Part shown: in pieces, positions 1-8,203 of the stretch
Layout of the letters: the number at the start of each line of letters is the position of its first letter
How positions within the stretch are numbered: the first letter of the stretch is position 1
Assembly: GCF_014280935.1 (NCBI RefSeq)
Contig: NZ_JACLZI010000011.1
Location: forward strand, 1-64,000
DNA: 64,000 nt
Reading direction: 5' to 3'
Source: Aquibacillus kalidii
GTDB taxonomy: Bacteria > Bacillota > Bacilli > Bacillales > Amphibacillaceae
Program-made: the position numbers and the translations under genes
Notes under the pieces: generated by a model
Told to the model about the DNA's origin: nothing
The model's input: only the letters and a program-made list of their open reading frames with translations
Databases searched by the model: none

Positions 1-90
1 AGCTGAAGACCCCACAGGGAGCGTTCTTTGCGACCGAGGAGGCTGAGGCGTTGCCCACGGAAAGCAACTGCCCGGAGCGGAAATCAACGT
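1..90. repeat. Dispersed GC-rich repeat copy, left window edge
   Basis: A GC-rich stretch in an AT-rich surrounding, with the core TTTGCGA, GAGGAGG, CCCACGGAAAGC. A degenerate copy with the same order of blocks lies at 42576-42638. Repeats of this general look are common between genes in Bacillaceae genomes; it has no reading frame and no ribosome binding site. The copy may continue to the left of the window. Confidence 0.5.
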
Positions 91-175
91 CTCAATTACT
101 GGTGATTCTATAGATAATGTGACAAAAGAAACAATAGTTACGAAAAGAGTTTTTTAAAAAAAGGAGTGGATTTAT

Positions 176-358
176 ATGCCATATGTAACAGTAAAAATGT
201 TAGAAGGTCGTACAGATGAACAAAAAAAGGCTTTGATTGAGAAAGTAACGGAGGCGGTAGTTGAAACTACAGGTGCATCTCAAGATAAAGTTGTTGTTTT
301 TGTAGAAGAAATCGATAAAAAGTTGTATGGTGTAGGCGGGAAAAGACTGATTGACTAA
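176..358 (+). CDS. 4-oxalocrotonate tautomerase family protein (YwhB-like)
   Basis: A 60-residue protein of the 4-oxalocrotonate tautomerase family. After removal of the initiator Met the protein begins with Pro, the catalytic general base of this family, in the typical opening MPYVTVKMLEGRT. The conserved glycine and arginine near the C-terminus (VGGKR) also fit. Length is normal for the short-chain hexameric tautomerases. A good ribosome binding site (AAAGGAG) lies just upstream. B. subtilis YwhB is the closest relative I recognise, and the nearby ywgA and ywfO fit that neighbourhood. The physiological substrate is unknown; 2-hydroxymuconate ketonization is the reaction usually assigned. 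Confidence 0.9.
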   Translation: MPYVTVKMLEGRTDEQKKALIEKVTEAVVETTGASQDKVVVFVEEIDKKLYGVGGKRLID

Positions 359-379
359 AAACTAAATATGAACATAGAG

Positions 380-408
380 AGAGCAAAGTGGATTTGCTCT
401 TTTTTTAT
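380..408 (+). terminator. Rho-independent terminator of the tautomerase gene
   Basis: Stem AGAGCAAA / TTTGCTCT with a five-base loop, followed by a run of T, 20 bases after the stop codon. Confidence 0.85.
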
Positions 409-499
409 TGTCCTTCTGTACTCTAGTTAAGTGAAAAAGTACCTTCATATAAAAAGGTTTCTACAAGCTGATAACTTCTAGAAACCATGTAATAAAATA

Positions 500-994
500 T
501 TAGTGCTGTATTTGTTCGATAAACTGCCACGCTTCTTCTAAGTCTTTACTTGTGTAGTTTGATTTCTTTTTTACAACCTGAATTTTTTCTTCTATTTCAG
601 CCTTTGTTAAGTCATCAAAATAGAGCATCGTAGAGACTAGTTCTAAGAAACGTGAACTCTTTTCTTTCATTTTCTCTATTTTATCTTCGATTGGCGGAAG
701 CTCAACCTGGGAGTGATTCAAAAATTCTTCACCTTGTTGTGTCATCCCGTAACGGTATTGATAATAATTACTTTTATCTTCCTTTACTTCCGAGATAAAG
801 CCTAAGTTACAAAGCTCCTCAATACGTAGCGTTAATTCCTCAGAATATGGTCCATAGAAATGAAATTCATATTTTTCATCATACGGAACGCCACACTTCT
901 TTAATATATAAATCATCTTTTGTAGTTTTTTTCTACCTACTACCTCTTCCGATGCAGAGAAAAATTTCATTAATTTTGCATGATTTGCTAACAA
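500..994 (-). CDS. ywgA: YwgA family protein
   Basis: A conserved Bacillaceae protein of unknown function, recognised by the N-terminal pattern ANHAKLMKFF, VGRKKLQKMIYILKK and a C-terminal charged region. The middle part, with its helix and strand pattern, looks like a winged-helix fold, but this is inference. The start is placed at TTG 994: the ribosome binding site AGGAG (1004-1008) directly touches the in-frame ATG at 1003, too close to use, while it lies nine bases from the TTG. The gene follows ywfO on the same strand after 83 bases, as in B. subtilis, so the two are probably co-transcribed. Confidence 0.8.
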   Translation of the reverse strand: MLANHAKLMKFFSASEEVVGRKKLQKMIYILKKCGVPYDEKYEFHFYGPYSEELTLRIEELCNLGFISEVKEDKSNYYQYRYGMTQQGEEFLNHSQVELPPIEDKIEKMKEKSSRFLELVSTMLYFDDLTKAEIEEKIQVVKKKSNYTSKDLEEAWQFIEQIQH

Positions 995-1077
995 AACAAA
1001 CATCTCCTATCTACTGTTAGAAAACTGCTTTTATATCCTATTTTATTGACCCTAAAACTATCATTTTAAAAGAGAGA

Positions 1078-2373
1078 CTAGCTATTTAGGATTTCAAGTA
1101 TCCTTGCCTTGGCCTCTGAATCATCTGGCAATGCTTCAACAAAATCTAATGGGAAATAAAGCTTATGGTCGGTTCGTTTTTTTCCTGATATTGCTTCAAC
1201 TATATCCGATTCCCTAGAAAGCTCTCTTAAATCTTGGTTCGGCATAAGAAGGTGAATCGGTAAGCGCTCCTCTTCTTCACCAGGACGGTAGAAGTCATAC
1301 GGTAAATCAGACGAGGAGTCGACAACCAAGTAATACTCCGGATCCATACCAACATCACGGAATAAACTGTATAGCTCCATCCATTCCTTCATTTGTAAAT
1401 TCGGATTAAATTCCACATATTTAAACAGCTGTCTATTTGTGAATCTTACACAGAGGTCACTAATAATTGAATCCTTTTCATCCGCCCACATTTGAAAGTA
1501 AAATAAGACGACTGATTCATCAAGACGAAGATAATCTTCTAAATTAACGTCTCCTTCAAAAAAGGAGATAAAGTGTGTTGGTTCAAAATCAAACTTGTAA
1601 TTTTGTTCATACAAATGTTTGGCACGATGTAATATTTTAGATAAAATTACCTCCGCACTCCTTGTTACAGGGTGAAAATATACTTGCCAATACATTTGAT
1701 AACGACTCATAATATAGTCTTCAACAGCATGCATACCCGATTCTTTAATAACTACTTGATCTTCCACTGGTCGCATGACACGCAGTATTCGTTCCATATC
1801 AAAATGGCCATAGCTTACCCCTGTAAAATAGGCATCGCGCTGCAAGTAATCCATTCGATCTGCATCAATTTGACTGGAAATCAGGCTTACGACAAGCTTG
1901 TCTTCATAGGTCTTATTTATGACATCAGCAACCTTTTGTGGAAATTCTAAGTCTACACGCTTTAGAATTTCATTCACATGAGTATCTCCAAGGATAATCT
2001 TCTTGGTGAAATCCTCATGGTCTAATTTAAATACCTTTTCAAAGGAATGCGAAAATGGTCCATGTCCTAAATCATGAAGAAGCGCTGCACATAAACAAAG
2101 CAACCTTTCATCGTTATTCCAATCTGGCCGACCTTCAAAGTTCAAGAGAATTCTTCTAACTATCTCATAAACACCTAAGGAGTGGTTAAATCTACTATGC
2201 TCTGCTCCGTGAAAAGTAAGATAAGTAGTTCCTAGCTGCCTTACCCTACGTAACCTTTGAAATTCTGGCGTACCAATTAGATCCCAAATAACCTGGTCCC
2301 TCACATGAACATACCTATGTACAGGATCTTTAAATACCTTTTCTTCGTCTAATTTTTCGTCTTTGTATGCCAT
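1078..2373 (-). CDS. ywfO: HD-domain phosphohydrolase YwfO
   Basis: A 431-residue HD-superfamily metal-dependent phosphohydrolase related to dGTPases. The metal site is visible: H64 in RFNHSLG, H100-D101 in LLHDLGHGPFSH, and a downstream Asp in QIDADRMDYL followed by RDAYFTG. Length is typical of YwfO-type proteins. Known relatives dephosphorylate deoxynucleoside triphosphates; the exact substrate here is inferred. The start has the site AAAGGATC six bases upstream. It leads a probable two-gene unit with ywgA and is divergent from lipL, with about 390 bases between them. Confidence 0.88.
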   Translation of the reverse strand: MAYKDEKLDEEKVFKDPVHRYVHVRDQVIWDLIGTPEFQRLRRVRQLGTTYLTFHGAEHSRFNHSLGVYEIVRRILLNFEGRPDWNNDERLLCLCAALLHDLGHGPFSHSFEKVFKLDHEDFTKKIILGDTHVNEILKRVDLEFPQKVADVINKTYEDKLVVSLISSQIDADRMDYLQRDAYFTGVSYGHFDMERILRVMRPVEDQVVIKESGMHAVEDYIMSRYQMYWQVYFHPVTRSAEVILSKILHRAKHLYEQNYKFDFEPTHFISFFEGDVNLEDYLRLDESVVLFYFQMWADEKDSIISDLCVRFTNRQLFKYVEFNPNLQMKEWMELYSLFRDVGMDPEYYLVVDSSSDLPYDFYRPGEEEERLPIHLLMPNQDLRELSRESDIVEAISGKKRTDHKLYFPLDFVEALPDDSEAKARILEILNS

Positions 2374-2633
2374 TAGTTGATCCTTTCTCTGCCTATTCGA
2401 TCTCCTGTTTCTTGTGTAATCAGATAGTAGTTTCGGGTCTATTTAGATTCGTAATGTTCTACCATTATATAATAGTTTACTGCGAACAAAAATGGTTTTT
2501 GTTAAAAAAACGCACATGAAATCTTAGGTAATTTGTCTAAATCCCTGTCCTCACTAGGGAAAAGCATTTTTATTTTTTTAAAAAAGTTATACCCTATCCT
2601 ACCTATGATTTACTAATCAGATTTTTCGCAATC

Positions 2634-2642
2634 TGCTATAAT
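2634..2642 (+). promoter_or_regulatory. Extended -10 promoter element for lipL
   Basis: TGCTATAAT is a perfect extended -10 (TGN then TATAAT). The -35 region is weak. It lies 118 bases before lipL. Confidence 0.5.
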
Positions 2643-2670
2643 AGGATAGGTTTATTTAAATAAAATTTCA

Positions 2671-2702
2671 CTAGCCCAGCCCTTAGTAAGGCGTTGGCCT
2701 AG
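2671..2702 (+). promoter_or_regulatory. Leader hairpin before lipL
   Basis: The arms CTAG.CCA.CCTTA and TAAGG.TTGG.CTAG form an interrupted stem just after the start of the predicted lipL transcript. It is followed by TTTGACTTCTATTTT, a weak U-tract, so attenuation is possible but not shown. The rest of the 2374-2759 gap is AT-rich and holds no gene I can see. Confidence 0.35.
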
Positions 2703-2759
2703 TTTGACTTCTATTTTCCGCTCTTTAAGAGGGAGATAGATGATAAAGGAGCAAATAAA

Positions 2760-3602
2760 ATGACTGATTGGCAGCAGTATTTTACTAATTCAACAATCCG
2801 CTTTATAGATCACGGCGAACCATCTGCACTACCAACTGCTATGGCTTCGTTTGCTGTAGATGATGCCTTAGCTATTTCAGTTGGGAATAGGATGTCACCC
2901 ACAACGGTTCGCTTTTGGGTACACGATCCAACAATCGTTCTAGGAATTCCAGATGCAAGATTACCATATGTAAAGCCCGCGATAGACTGGTTACATTCTC
3001 AAGACTATCGAACAGTAGTCCGAAACTCTGGAGGTTTAGCTGTAGTTTTAGATGAAGGTGTACTGAATATGTCGCTCATCTTACCCAACGCCAAGCATGT
3101 TGGCATTCACGATGGTTATGATGCAATGGTTCAGTTTATCAAGCATATATTTAATGATCTTACTGACTCCATTGATGCTTTTGAAGTTGTAGGTTCCTAT
3201 TGTCCTGGTGATTATGATTTAAGTATAAATGGCAAAAAGTTTGCAGGAATTTCACAAAGACGAGTGAAAAATGGTTCAGCAGTACAAATATATTTATGTG
3301 TTGAAGGTGATGGTGCCGAAAGAGCTAGCCTTGTAAAAGAGTTCTATCGTCTAGGCTTACAAGGAGAAAAAGGTAAATTTGATTATCCCATCATAGAACC
3401 AGATACGATGCAATCCTTATCGCAGCTATTAAAACGTGATTTGACTGTTGCTGATGTTAAAGACAGAATTGTCACTGCTATTAATAATTTAGCTAATGAC
3501 GTACGTATCGATGATCTAAACGAAGACGAATTAGTTGATTTCCAAAAACGAATGGAACAAATGATTGATCGTAATGACAAAGCACTAGGCGATCTCACAT
3601 GA
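2760..3602 (+). CDS. lipL: Octanoyl-[GcvH]:protein N-octanoyltransferase LipL
   Basis: A biotin/lipoate transferase-fold enzyme (280 residues) that moves octanoyl from GcvH to the E2 subunits of 2-oxoacid dehydrogenases during lipoate synthesis. The catalytic Cys is C148 in the motif GSYCPGDYDL, and K160 in NGKKFAGISQRR matches the conserved lysine of the family. The nucleotide-loop region VVRNSGGLAVVLDEGVLN is intact. The opening and the full length match YwfL/LipL of B. subtilis. The ribosome binding site AAAGGAG is well placed. The distal end of the coding region forms part of the terminator stem. Confidence 0.93.
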   Translation: MTDWQQYFTNSTIRFIDHGEPSALPTAMASFAVDDALAISVGNRMSPTTVRFWVHDPTIVLGIPDARLPYVKPAIDWLHSQDYRTVVRNSGGLAVVLDEGVLNMSLILPNAKHVGIHDGYDAMVQFIKHIFNDLTDSIDAFEVVGSYCPGDYDLSINGKKFAGISQRRVKNGSAVQIYLCVEGDGAERASLVKEFYRLGLQGEKGKFDYPIIEPDTMQSLSQLLKRDLTVADVKDRIVTAINNLANDVRIDDLNEDELVDFQKRMEQMIDRNDKALGDLT

Positions 3603-3632
3603 TGATGTGTTGATCGCCTAGTGCCTTTTTAT
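3582..3632 (+). terminator. Strong terminator at the end of lipL
   Basis: A long near-perfect stem: GCACTAGGCGATC pairs with GATCGCCTAGTGC, and inside it CACAT pairs with ATGTG, followed by five T. The left arm is inside the lipL coding region. Confidence 0.9.
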
Positions 3633-3657
3633 AGTTGGATATTGTGGTTGTTAGGTC

Positions 3658-3773
3658 TGACGCATTTCCACATTTGACTGACACATATATAGCATATTAA
3701 ACGCATTTCTTTTATTAAGTAACGCATATCTCATTTTATTTGACGCATTCCTTGGTCAAAATGGCGCATACCC
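3658..3773 (+). repeat. Relic array of the 21-bp GACGCAT repeat
   Basis: CGCAT or slightly changed copies occur at 3661, 3682 (changed), 3702, 3723, 3744 and 3765, i.e. at 20-21-bp steps. This is the same motif, step and orientation as in the large array at 17634-18193. It fills the gap between the convergent 3' ends of lipL and the racemase gene. Confidence 0.7.
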
Positions 3774-3794
3774 TGTTGAAAAGGCAAAATTATT

Positions 3795-4916
3795 CTACTT
3801 ATACTCTATTTTCTGAATGCGATAGGATTCCAATGCTTGCCAATCTATTTCAAAGCCGATTCCCGCAAGGTCTGGAAGCTGAACTAATCCATTATGCATC
3901 GTTACTTCAGGCGTAATGATATCTTTTTCCCAGTATCTAGATGATGCCGAGGTATCTCCCGGTAAAATAAACTGTGGCAATGTGGCAAGAGCTATACTAT
4001 GGGCACGTCCTATCCCAGCTTCAAGCATACCGCCGCACCAAACAGGTACATCATGTTCTCTACAGTAGTCATGAATTTTTTTCGCAACTGTATAACCACC
4101 AACCCTACCTAGTTTAATAGTGATGATTTTACAGCTCCCCAATGCAATAGCCGTTTTCACATCGGATAATGTATGAATACTTTCATCTAAACAAATCGGT
4201 GTTTCTATTTGTCTTTGTAACATGGCATGATCTAAAAAATCATTATGACCTAATGGCTGCTCGATCATCTGCAAACCTAATTCATCAAATCGCTTTAGAT
4301 GATCTAAGTCTTTGAGAGAATAAGCTGAGTTAGCGTCAGCCATGAGGGGAATGTCAGGAAACTGTTTGCGAACTTCCTTTAATATCGTCAAATCCTTACC
4401 TGGCTTAATTTTCAACTTAATTCGCTTATACCCTTCTGTTACATGCTGCTCAACCACTTTCAACAAATCAGACAGACTTTCTTGTATACCAACAGCAACC
4501 CCTACTTCAACAGGCTTTTTATTGTCTCCCCCTATTGCATCTGCTAATGGGATAGCTTGTCTTTTTGCATAAAGATCCCAAATCGCTCCTTCTAAACCCG
4601 CCTTCGCCATATTGTTTCTTCGTATCGGCATAAATAACTCAGCAACTTGATCCGGATGGGAGAGTTGTTTTTTTTGTAAAAGTGGAATTAAAAAGCTGTC
4701 CATCATGTGGAATACTGTTTCTGTTGTTTCTTCCGTGTACCAAGGGGTGGGGAAAGCAACAGTTTCTCCAAAGCCTTGATTTCCATCTTGGTCGATTACT
4801 TCAATAATATAAAAGTCTTTGTTCTGAAAATGATCTAGGCTAGTTGTAAATGGTGCTTTTAGCTTCATATTAAGTCGATGAAGGATAACGGATTCTATCG
4901 AGAAAAGATCTGCCAT
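3795..4916 (-). CDS. menC: o-Succinylbenzoate synthase / N-succinylamino acid racemase (enolase superfamily)
   Basis: A 373-residue enolase-superfamily enzyme of the muconate lactonizing subgroup. All catalytic parts are present: the KxK pair K167/K169, metal ligands D194 (MADANSAY), E219 (MIEQPL) and D244 (CLDESI), and the second-face lysine K268 (TIKLGRVGG). The sequence is close to the Geobacillus-type enzymes that have both o-succinylbenzoate synthase and N-succinylamino acid racemase activity. No other menaquinone gene is nearby, so the racemase role is as likely as a role in menaquinone synthesis; the symbol menC is provisional. The site AAGGG lies about ten bases before the ATG. Confidence 0.82.
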   Translation of the reverse strand: MADLFSIESVILHRLNMKLKAPFTTSLDHFQNKDFYIIEVIDQDGNQGFGETVAFPTPWYTEETTETVFHMMDSFLIPLLQKKQLSHPDQVAELFMPIRRNNMAKAGLEGAIWDLYAKRQAIPLADAIGGDNKKPVEVGVAVGIQESLSDLLKVVEQHVTEGYKRIKLKIKPGKDLTILKEVRKQFPDIPLMADANSAYSLKDLDHLKRFDELGLQMIEQPLGHNDFLDHAMLQRQIETPICLDESIHTLSDVKTAIALGSCKIITIKLGRVGGYTVAKKIHDYCREHDVPVWCGGMLEAGIGRAHSIALATLPQFILPGDTSASSRYWEKDIITPEVTMHNGLVQLPDLAGIGFEIDWQALESYRIQKIEYK

Positions 4917-5012
4917 ACACGATATTCCCTTCTAGCATTTGTTAGATTAATCATATCTGATACCATAATTTTTTACCAATATAACTTATGGAGGCAAATG
5001 TTAAATGTGATT

Positions 5013-5057
5013 ATTTGTAAGAAATTGTTTACAAATTGTACGAAATATATTACAATT
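5013..5057 (+). promoter_or_regulatory. Two inverted repeats before the XRE regulator, probable autoregulatory operator
   Basis: ATTTGTAA (5013-5020) and TTACAAAT (5029-5036) form a perfect 8-8-8 inverted repeat. AATTGTA (5034-5040) and TACAATT (5051-5057) form a second, overlapping one. Both lie just upstream of the regulator start, where a -35 like TTGTTT and a -10 like TATTAC can also be drawn. Confidence 0.5.
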
Positions 5058-5075
5058 TAATGTGAGGTGGTAAAA

Positions 5076-5276
5076 GTGCTATCTAACAAGTTAGTCATCT
5101 ATCGGGCAGAGAAGGGATGGACCCAGGAGCAGCTTGCAACAAGGGTGGGCGTCAGCCGTCAGACCATTGCTACTCTAGAAAAAAATAAGTATAATCCTTC
5201 CTTAATTCTCGCCTTCAAAATCGCCAGTGCTTTTGAAAAGCCGTTAACGGAAGTATTTGATTACAAGGAGGAATAA
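5076..5276 (+). CDS. Small XRE-family transcriptional regulator
   Basis: A 66-residue protein that is a single Cro/C1-type helix-turn-helix: [17 protein letters not shown] is the turn and recognition helix, followed by [14 protein letters not shown]. The GTG at 5076 is preferred because GAGGTGG lies five bases before it; the upstream GTG at 5067 is part of this binding site. The next gene, for a membrane protein, starts six bases after the stop, so the two form an operon. Such regulator and membrane-protein pairs are common in Firmicutes, but the function of this pair is not known. Confidence 0.85.
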   Translation: MLSNKLVIYRAEKGWTQEQLATRVGVSRQTIATLEKNKYNPSLILAFKIASAFEKPLTEVFDYKEE

Positions 5277-5281
5277 CCACT

Positions 5282-5575
5282 ATGTTTTGGTTGGAAGGTT
5301 TATTTATTGTAATGGTATTTATCAGTCAAATGTATGTGATTAGGTTTCAATCAAGTTATGAAGGGAAAGACGAGCGTGGTAAAGCAATACAATATAAAAC
5401 AAATAATATGCTATTCAACATTCTTTACTTAGGAGTTGTTTTACTCGTTGTCTTGCATTTAGTTGAAATCGTTCCGACCAATTCCCTACCTAATATATTA
5501 TTGTATTTCCTACTTTCTATTAGTGTTTTTGGAAGTATCACTACTTTTGTTAATAAAAATAAAACTAATTATTAA
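5282..5575 (+). CDS. Small membrane protein coupled to the XRE regulator
   Basis: A 97-residue protein with three hydrophobic segments: residues 3-19, about 38-56 and about 67-88. The first loop is charged (YEGKDERGKA). Its ribosome binding site AAGGAGGAATAACC overlaps the end of the regulator gene, which supports translational coupling. I do not recognise a specific family. It may sense or relay a membrane signal to the regulator, but that is only inferred from position. Confidence 0.75.
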   Translation: MFWLEGLFIVMVFISQMYVIRFQSSYEGKDERGKAIQYKTNNMLFNILYLGVVLLVVLHLVEIVPTNSLPNILLYFLLSISVFGSITTFVNKNKTNY

Positions 5576-5603
5576 ATCATTTTGTCATAAAACATTTAGC
5601 ACC

Positions 5604-5640
5604 TAAAAATGAGCTCGAAGTCCAATAGACCTCGAGCTCT
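5604..5640 (-). terminator. Terminator of pta, possibly two-way
   Basis: GAGCTCGA.GTC pairs with GAC.TCGAGCTC around a five-base loop. On the minus strand it is followed by ATTTTTAGG, so it mainly serves pta; the opposite side lacks a good T-run. Confidence 0.75.
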
Positions 5641-5650
5641 TACTCATTAC

Positions 5651-6622
5651 TTATAAAGATTGCGCTGCTGTTATGATAGCTAGCTTATAGACATCATCAG
5701 AGTTACAACCGCGAGATAAATCGTTAACAGGCTTATTTAATCCTTGTAAAATTGGACCGACAGCATCAAAGTTACCAAGACGTTGTGCTATTTTATAACC
5801 AATGTTTCCTGCTTCTAATCCTGGAAACACAAATACATTTGCATCACCTTTGATAACAGAGTCTGGAGCCTTTTTCTCTGCTACAGATGGAACAAAAGCA
5901 GCATCAAATTGGAATTCCCCATCTAATACAAGGTTAGGCTGTTTTTCTTTAGCAATAGCTACTGCATTCGCTACTTTTTCTGTTTCATCAGATTTTGCTG
6001 AACCTTTTGTTGAGAAGCTTAACATTGCCACTCTCGGCTCTATATTAAATAAATGCGCTGTCTCTGCACTTGCTATGGCAATTTCTGCTAGATCCTGGCT
6101 ATCAGGAGCAATATTGATTGCACAGTCAGCAAATACATATTTTTCATCCTCACGCACCATAATGAATACACCAGATGTTTTCTTAATTCCAGGTTTTGTT
6201 TTAATAATTTGAAGGGCAGGTCGAACTGTTTCTGCAGTTGAGTGAGCTGCACCACTAACCAATCCATCTGCTTTATTCATATAAACAAGCATGGTTCCAA
6301 AATAGTTTTCATCAAGTAAAGCCTTACGGGCATCATCTTCCGTTGCTTTTCCCTTACGACGCTCTACAAAGCTTGCTACCATTTCATCGAACTCTGCATA
6401 ATTAGTAGGATCAAGAATTTCAGTATTGGTAATATCGACGCCAATTTCTTTCGCCTTCTGTTCTACTTCCTCTTGTTTTCCAACTAGTACAGGTACTAAA
6501 ATTCCTTCTGCACCTAATTGACTAGCAGCTGTTAAAATTCTTTCGTCTAATCCTTCAGGGAATACGATTCTTCTCCCGTTTTCTTTTAAACTTCCTTTTA
6601 ACTTTTCAAATAAATCACTCAT
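5651..6622 (-). CDS. pta: Phosphate acetyltransferase Pta
   Basis: A 323-residue phosphotransacetylase that interconverts acetyl-CoA and acetyl phosphate in overflow metabolism. Typical family stretches are the opening VFPEGLDERIL, then DGLVSGAAHSTAETVRPALQ, and near the end VFPGLEAGNIGYKIAQRLG. The ATG at 6622 (MSDLFEKLKG) is chosen because GGAGGG lies nine bases upstream; an in-frame extension to 6817 has no ribosome binding site and crosses the promoter region. The gene is divergent from hemQ, as in B. subtilis. The upstream region carries an 18-bp inverted repeat and two 13-bp direct repeats, suggesting several inputs. Confidence 0.95.
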   Translation of the reverse strand: MSDLFEKLKGSLKENGRRIVFPEGLDERILTAASQLGAEGILVPVLVGKQEEVEQKAKEIGVDITNTEILDPTNYAEFDEMVASFVERRKGKATEDDARKALLDENYFGTMLVYMNKADGLVSGAAHSTAETVRPALQIIKTKPGIKKTSGVFIMVREDEKYVFADCAINIAPDSQDLAEIAIASAETAHLFNIEPRVAMLSFSTKGSAKSDETEKVANAVAIAKEKQPNLVLDGEFQFDAAFVPSVAEKKAPDSVIKGDANVFVFPGLEAGNIGYKIAQRLGNFDAVGPILQGLNKPVNDLSRGCNSDDVYKLAIITAAQSL

Positions 6623-6657
6623 GTTTAAACCCTCCAAAATCATTTCTGTTATATATG

Positions 6658-6712
6658 ATACGCTTTTTTGTGTATGAATGAAAGTGTAACGAAAAATGAA
6701 TACGCTTTTTTG
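6658..6712 (-). promoter_or_regulatory. Two 13-bp direct repeats in the pta promoter region
   Basis: ATACGCTTTTTTG occurs at 6658-6670 and again at 6700-6712, exactly 42 bases apart. On the minus strand a promoter TTTCAT, 17 bases, TATCAT can be drawn around the proximal copy. The site looks like a pair of operators on one face of the helix. Confidence 0.45.
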
Positions 6713-6731
6713 GCAATTTTTTATTCTATTC

Positions 6732-6749
6732 TTGTCAAAAACGTGACAA
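6732..6749. promoter_or_regulatory. 18-bp inverted repeat between pta and hemQ
   Basis: TTGTCA, six bases, TGACAA. The arm and spacer lengths are those of Crp/Fnr-type or Rex-type sites, although the bases differ from both consensus sequences. It could serve pta, hemQ or both. Confidence 0.45.
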
Positions 6750-6908
6750 TTTACGGACAGCAATCGTTGGTAAATCAGATTGGCTGTTAGAGCGACAAGC
6801 GTTATAGCATTTTGCATTCCGATTACGTACTGCTTGCATCCTTAATGATTATCATTCCCTAATTATGTTATATTAAAAATAGAAGTTACGATGAAGGAGA
6901 GATATTAC

Positions 6909-7658
6909 ATGCCAGAAGCAGTTGAAACCATGGATGGTTGGTATTGTTTACACGATTTACGAAAAATAGATTGGAGCTCCTGGAAACGCGCAACTCAGGA
7001 AGAACGAGATGAAGCAGTTGCAGAGCTAGAAAATTTACTAACAAAATGGGATAAGATCGAAGAAGATAGACAAGGTAGTAATGCTTTTTATTCGATTGTG
7101 GGACAAAAGGCGGATTTAATCTTTATGTTTCTTCGTCCTACTATGGAAGAATTAAGTGAAGTAGAGCTAGAACTAAATAAATCCAAAATAGCTGAATTCA
7201 CTATTCCTACCTATTCTTATGTATCGATAGTAGAGCTTTCTAAATACATGGCAAAAGAAGGCGAAAACCCTGAAGATAATCCAGGAGTTCGTGCACGTCT
7301 AAAGCCTAGACTTCCGAAATGGGAACATATCTGTTTTTACCCGATGGACAAGCGTCGCGAGGGTGACGATAACTGGTATATGCTACCTATGGATGATCGT
7401 AAAAAATTGATGTATGAGCACGGTATGACAGGCCGAAAATATGCTGGTAAGATCCGTCAAATCATTACAGGTTCAATGGGATTTGATGACTGGGAATGGA
7501 GCGTTACTTTATTCGCACATGATGCATTAGATATCAAAAAACTCGTGTATGAAATGCGCTTTGACGTAGTTAGTGCTAGATATGGTGAGTTTGGGCCATT
7601 TTATGTAGGGAACCTGTTAACAACAGAAGGTCTCTCTTCTTATTTACAAGTTAATTAA
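6909..7658 (+). CDS. hemQ: Coproheme decarboxylase HemQ
   Basis: A 249-residue chlorite-dismutase-family protein that makes haem b from coproheme, the last step of the coproporphyrin-dependent haem pathway of Firmicutes. Expected residues are present: Y144 and K148 (FYPMDKRR), the proximal His H171 ([14 protein letters not shown]) and Q184 (IRQIITGS). The ATG at 6909 is preferred over the one at 6891 because AAGGAGA lies eight bases before it. The pair pta/hemQ is divergent, matching pta and ywfI of B. subtilis. Confidence 0.94.
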   Translation: MPEAVETMDGWYCLHDLRKIDWSSWKRATQEERDEAVAELENLLTKWDKIEEDRQGSNAFYSIVGQKADLIFMFLRPTMEELSEVELELNKSKIAEFTIPTYSYVSIVELSKYMAKEGENPEDNPGVRARLKPRLPKWEHICFYPMDKRREGDDNWYMLPMDDRKKLMYEHGMTGRKYAGKIRQIITGSMGFDDWEWSVTLFAHDALDIKKLVYEMRFDVVSARYGEFGPFYVGNLLTTEGLSSYLQVN

Positions 7659-7668
7659 TATACATGTA

Positions 7669-7700
7669 ACAGATTCAAATTATATTTGGATCTGTTTTTT
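7669..7700 (+). terminator. Terminator of hemQ
   Basis: ACAGAT.CAAAT pairs with TTTG.ATCTGT and is followed by six T. Confidence 0.85.
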
Positions 7701-7776
7701 GTTTGATTTTTTCGTAGCTATTTATGATTTGGTCATCATATCTATAAAATACGTTGCAAAAATTATTCTATCCATT

Positions 7777-7896
7777 TCAATCGTTGCGGTATTTTGAGGT
7801 AGAAGAAATTAACCGCACTAATCCATCTCAATCGTTGCGGTATTTAAAGGCAGAACGAATTAACCGCACTAATCTGCTTCAATAAGTTGCGATTTT
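7777..7896 (+). repeat. Degenerate tandem repeat, about 51-52 bp step
   Basis: TCGTTGCGGTATTT starts at 7781 and 7832, and a decayed third copy has GTTGCG at 7886. Each full unit ends with AATTAACCGCACTAAT, so TGCGGT and ACCGCA can pair to form a hairpin. The sequence differs from the 31 kb and 61 kb arrays although the step is the same. The remaining gap (7701-8203) holds no gene, only a possible sporulation promoter at its right end. Confidence 0.6.
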
Positions 7897-8096
7897 CTTT
7901 GTGGAAAGGGATTGTAAAAAGTTAGTTGCTACGCATTTTATCTCAACTACTTCACTCCGGAAAAATATGTGAGGAACTTTATTTTCGTCTACCTGATTTT
8001 GAAGGATTCCCCTTATTAACCCAATCCTGTCCACCACTTCACGAAATAGATCAATGTTTCCTCTACAATTAATCCCCTATCTTTTTCAAAAATATA

Positions 8097-8125
8097 GTCA
8101 TTCTTTTGTTATGGTTGCATACCTA
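8097..8125 (+). promoter_or_regulatory. Possible sigma-E type promoter of cwlJ
   Basis: GTCATTCT and CATACCTA with 13 bases between them resemble mother-cell sigma-E promoters. In B. subtilis cwlJ is transcribed in the mother cell. The match is partial. Confidence 0.35.
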
Positions 8126-8203
8126 TAGGTATTAGAGAATGTGTGCTTATCTCAGTACGACATTCACTAAAAGCTGTCTTGCTTCGAAGAGAGAGGTGAC
8201 ATC

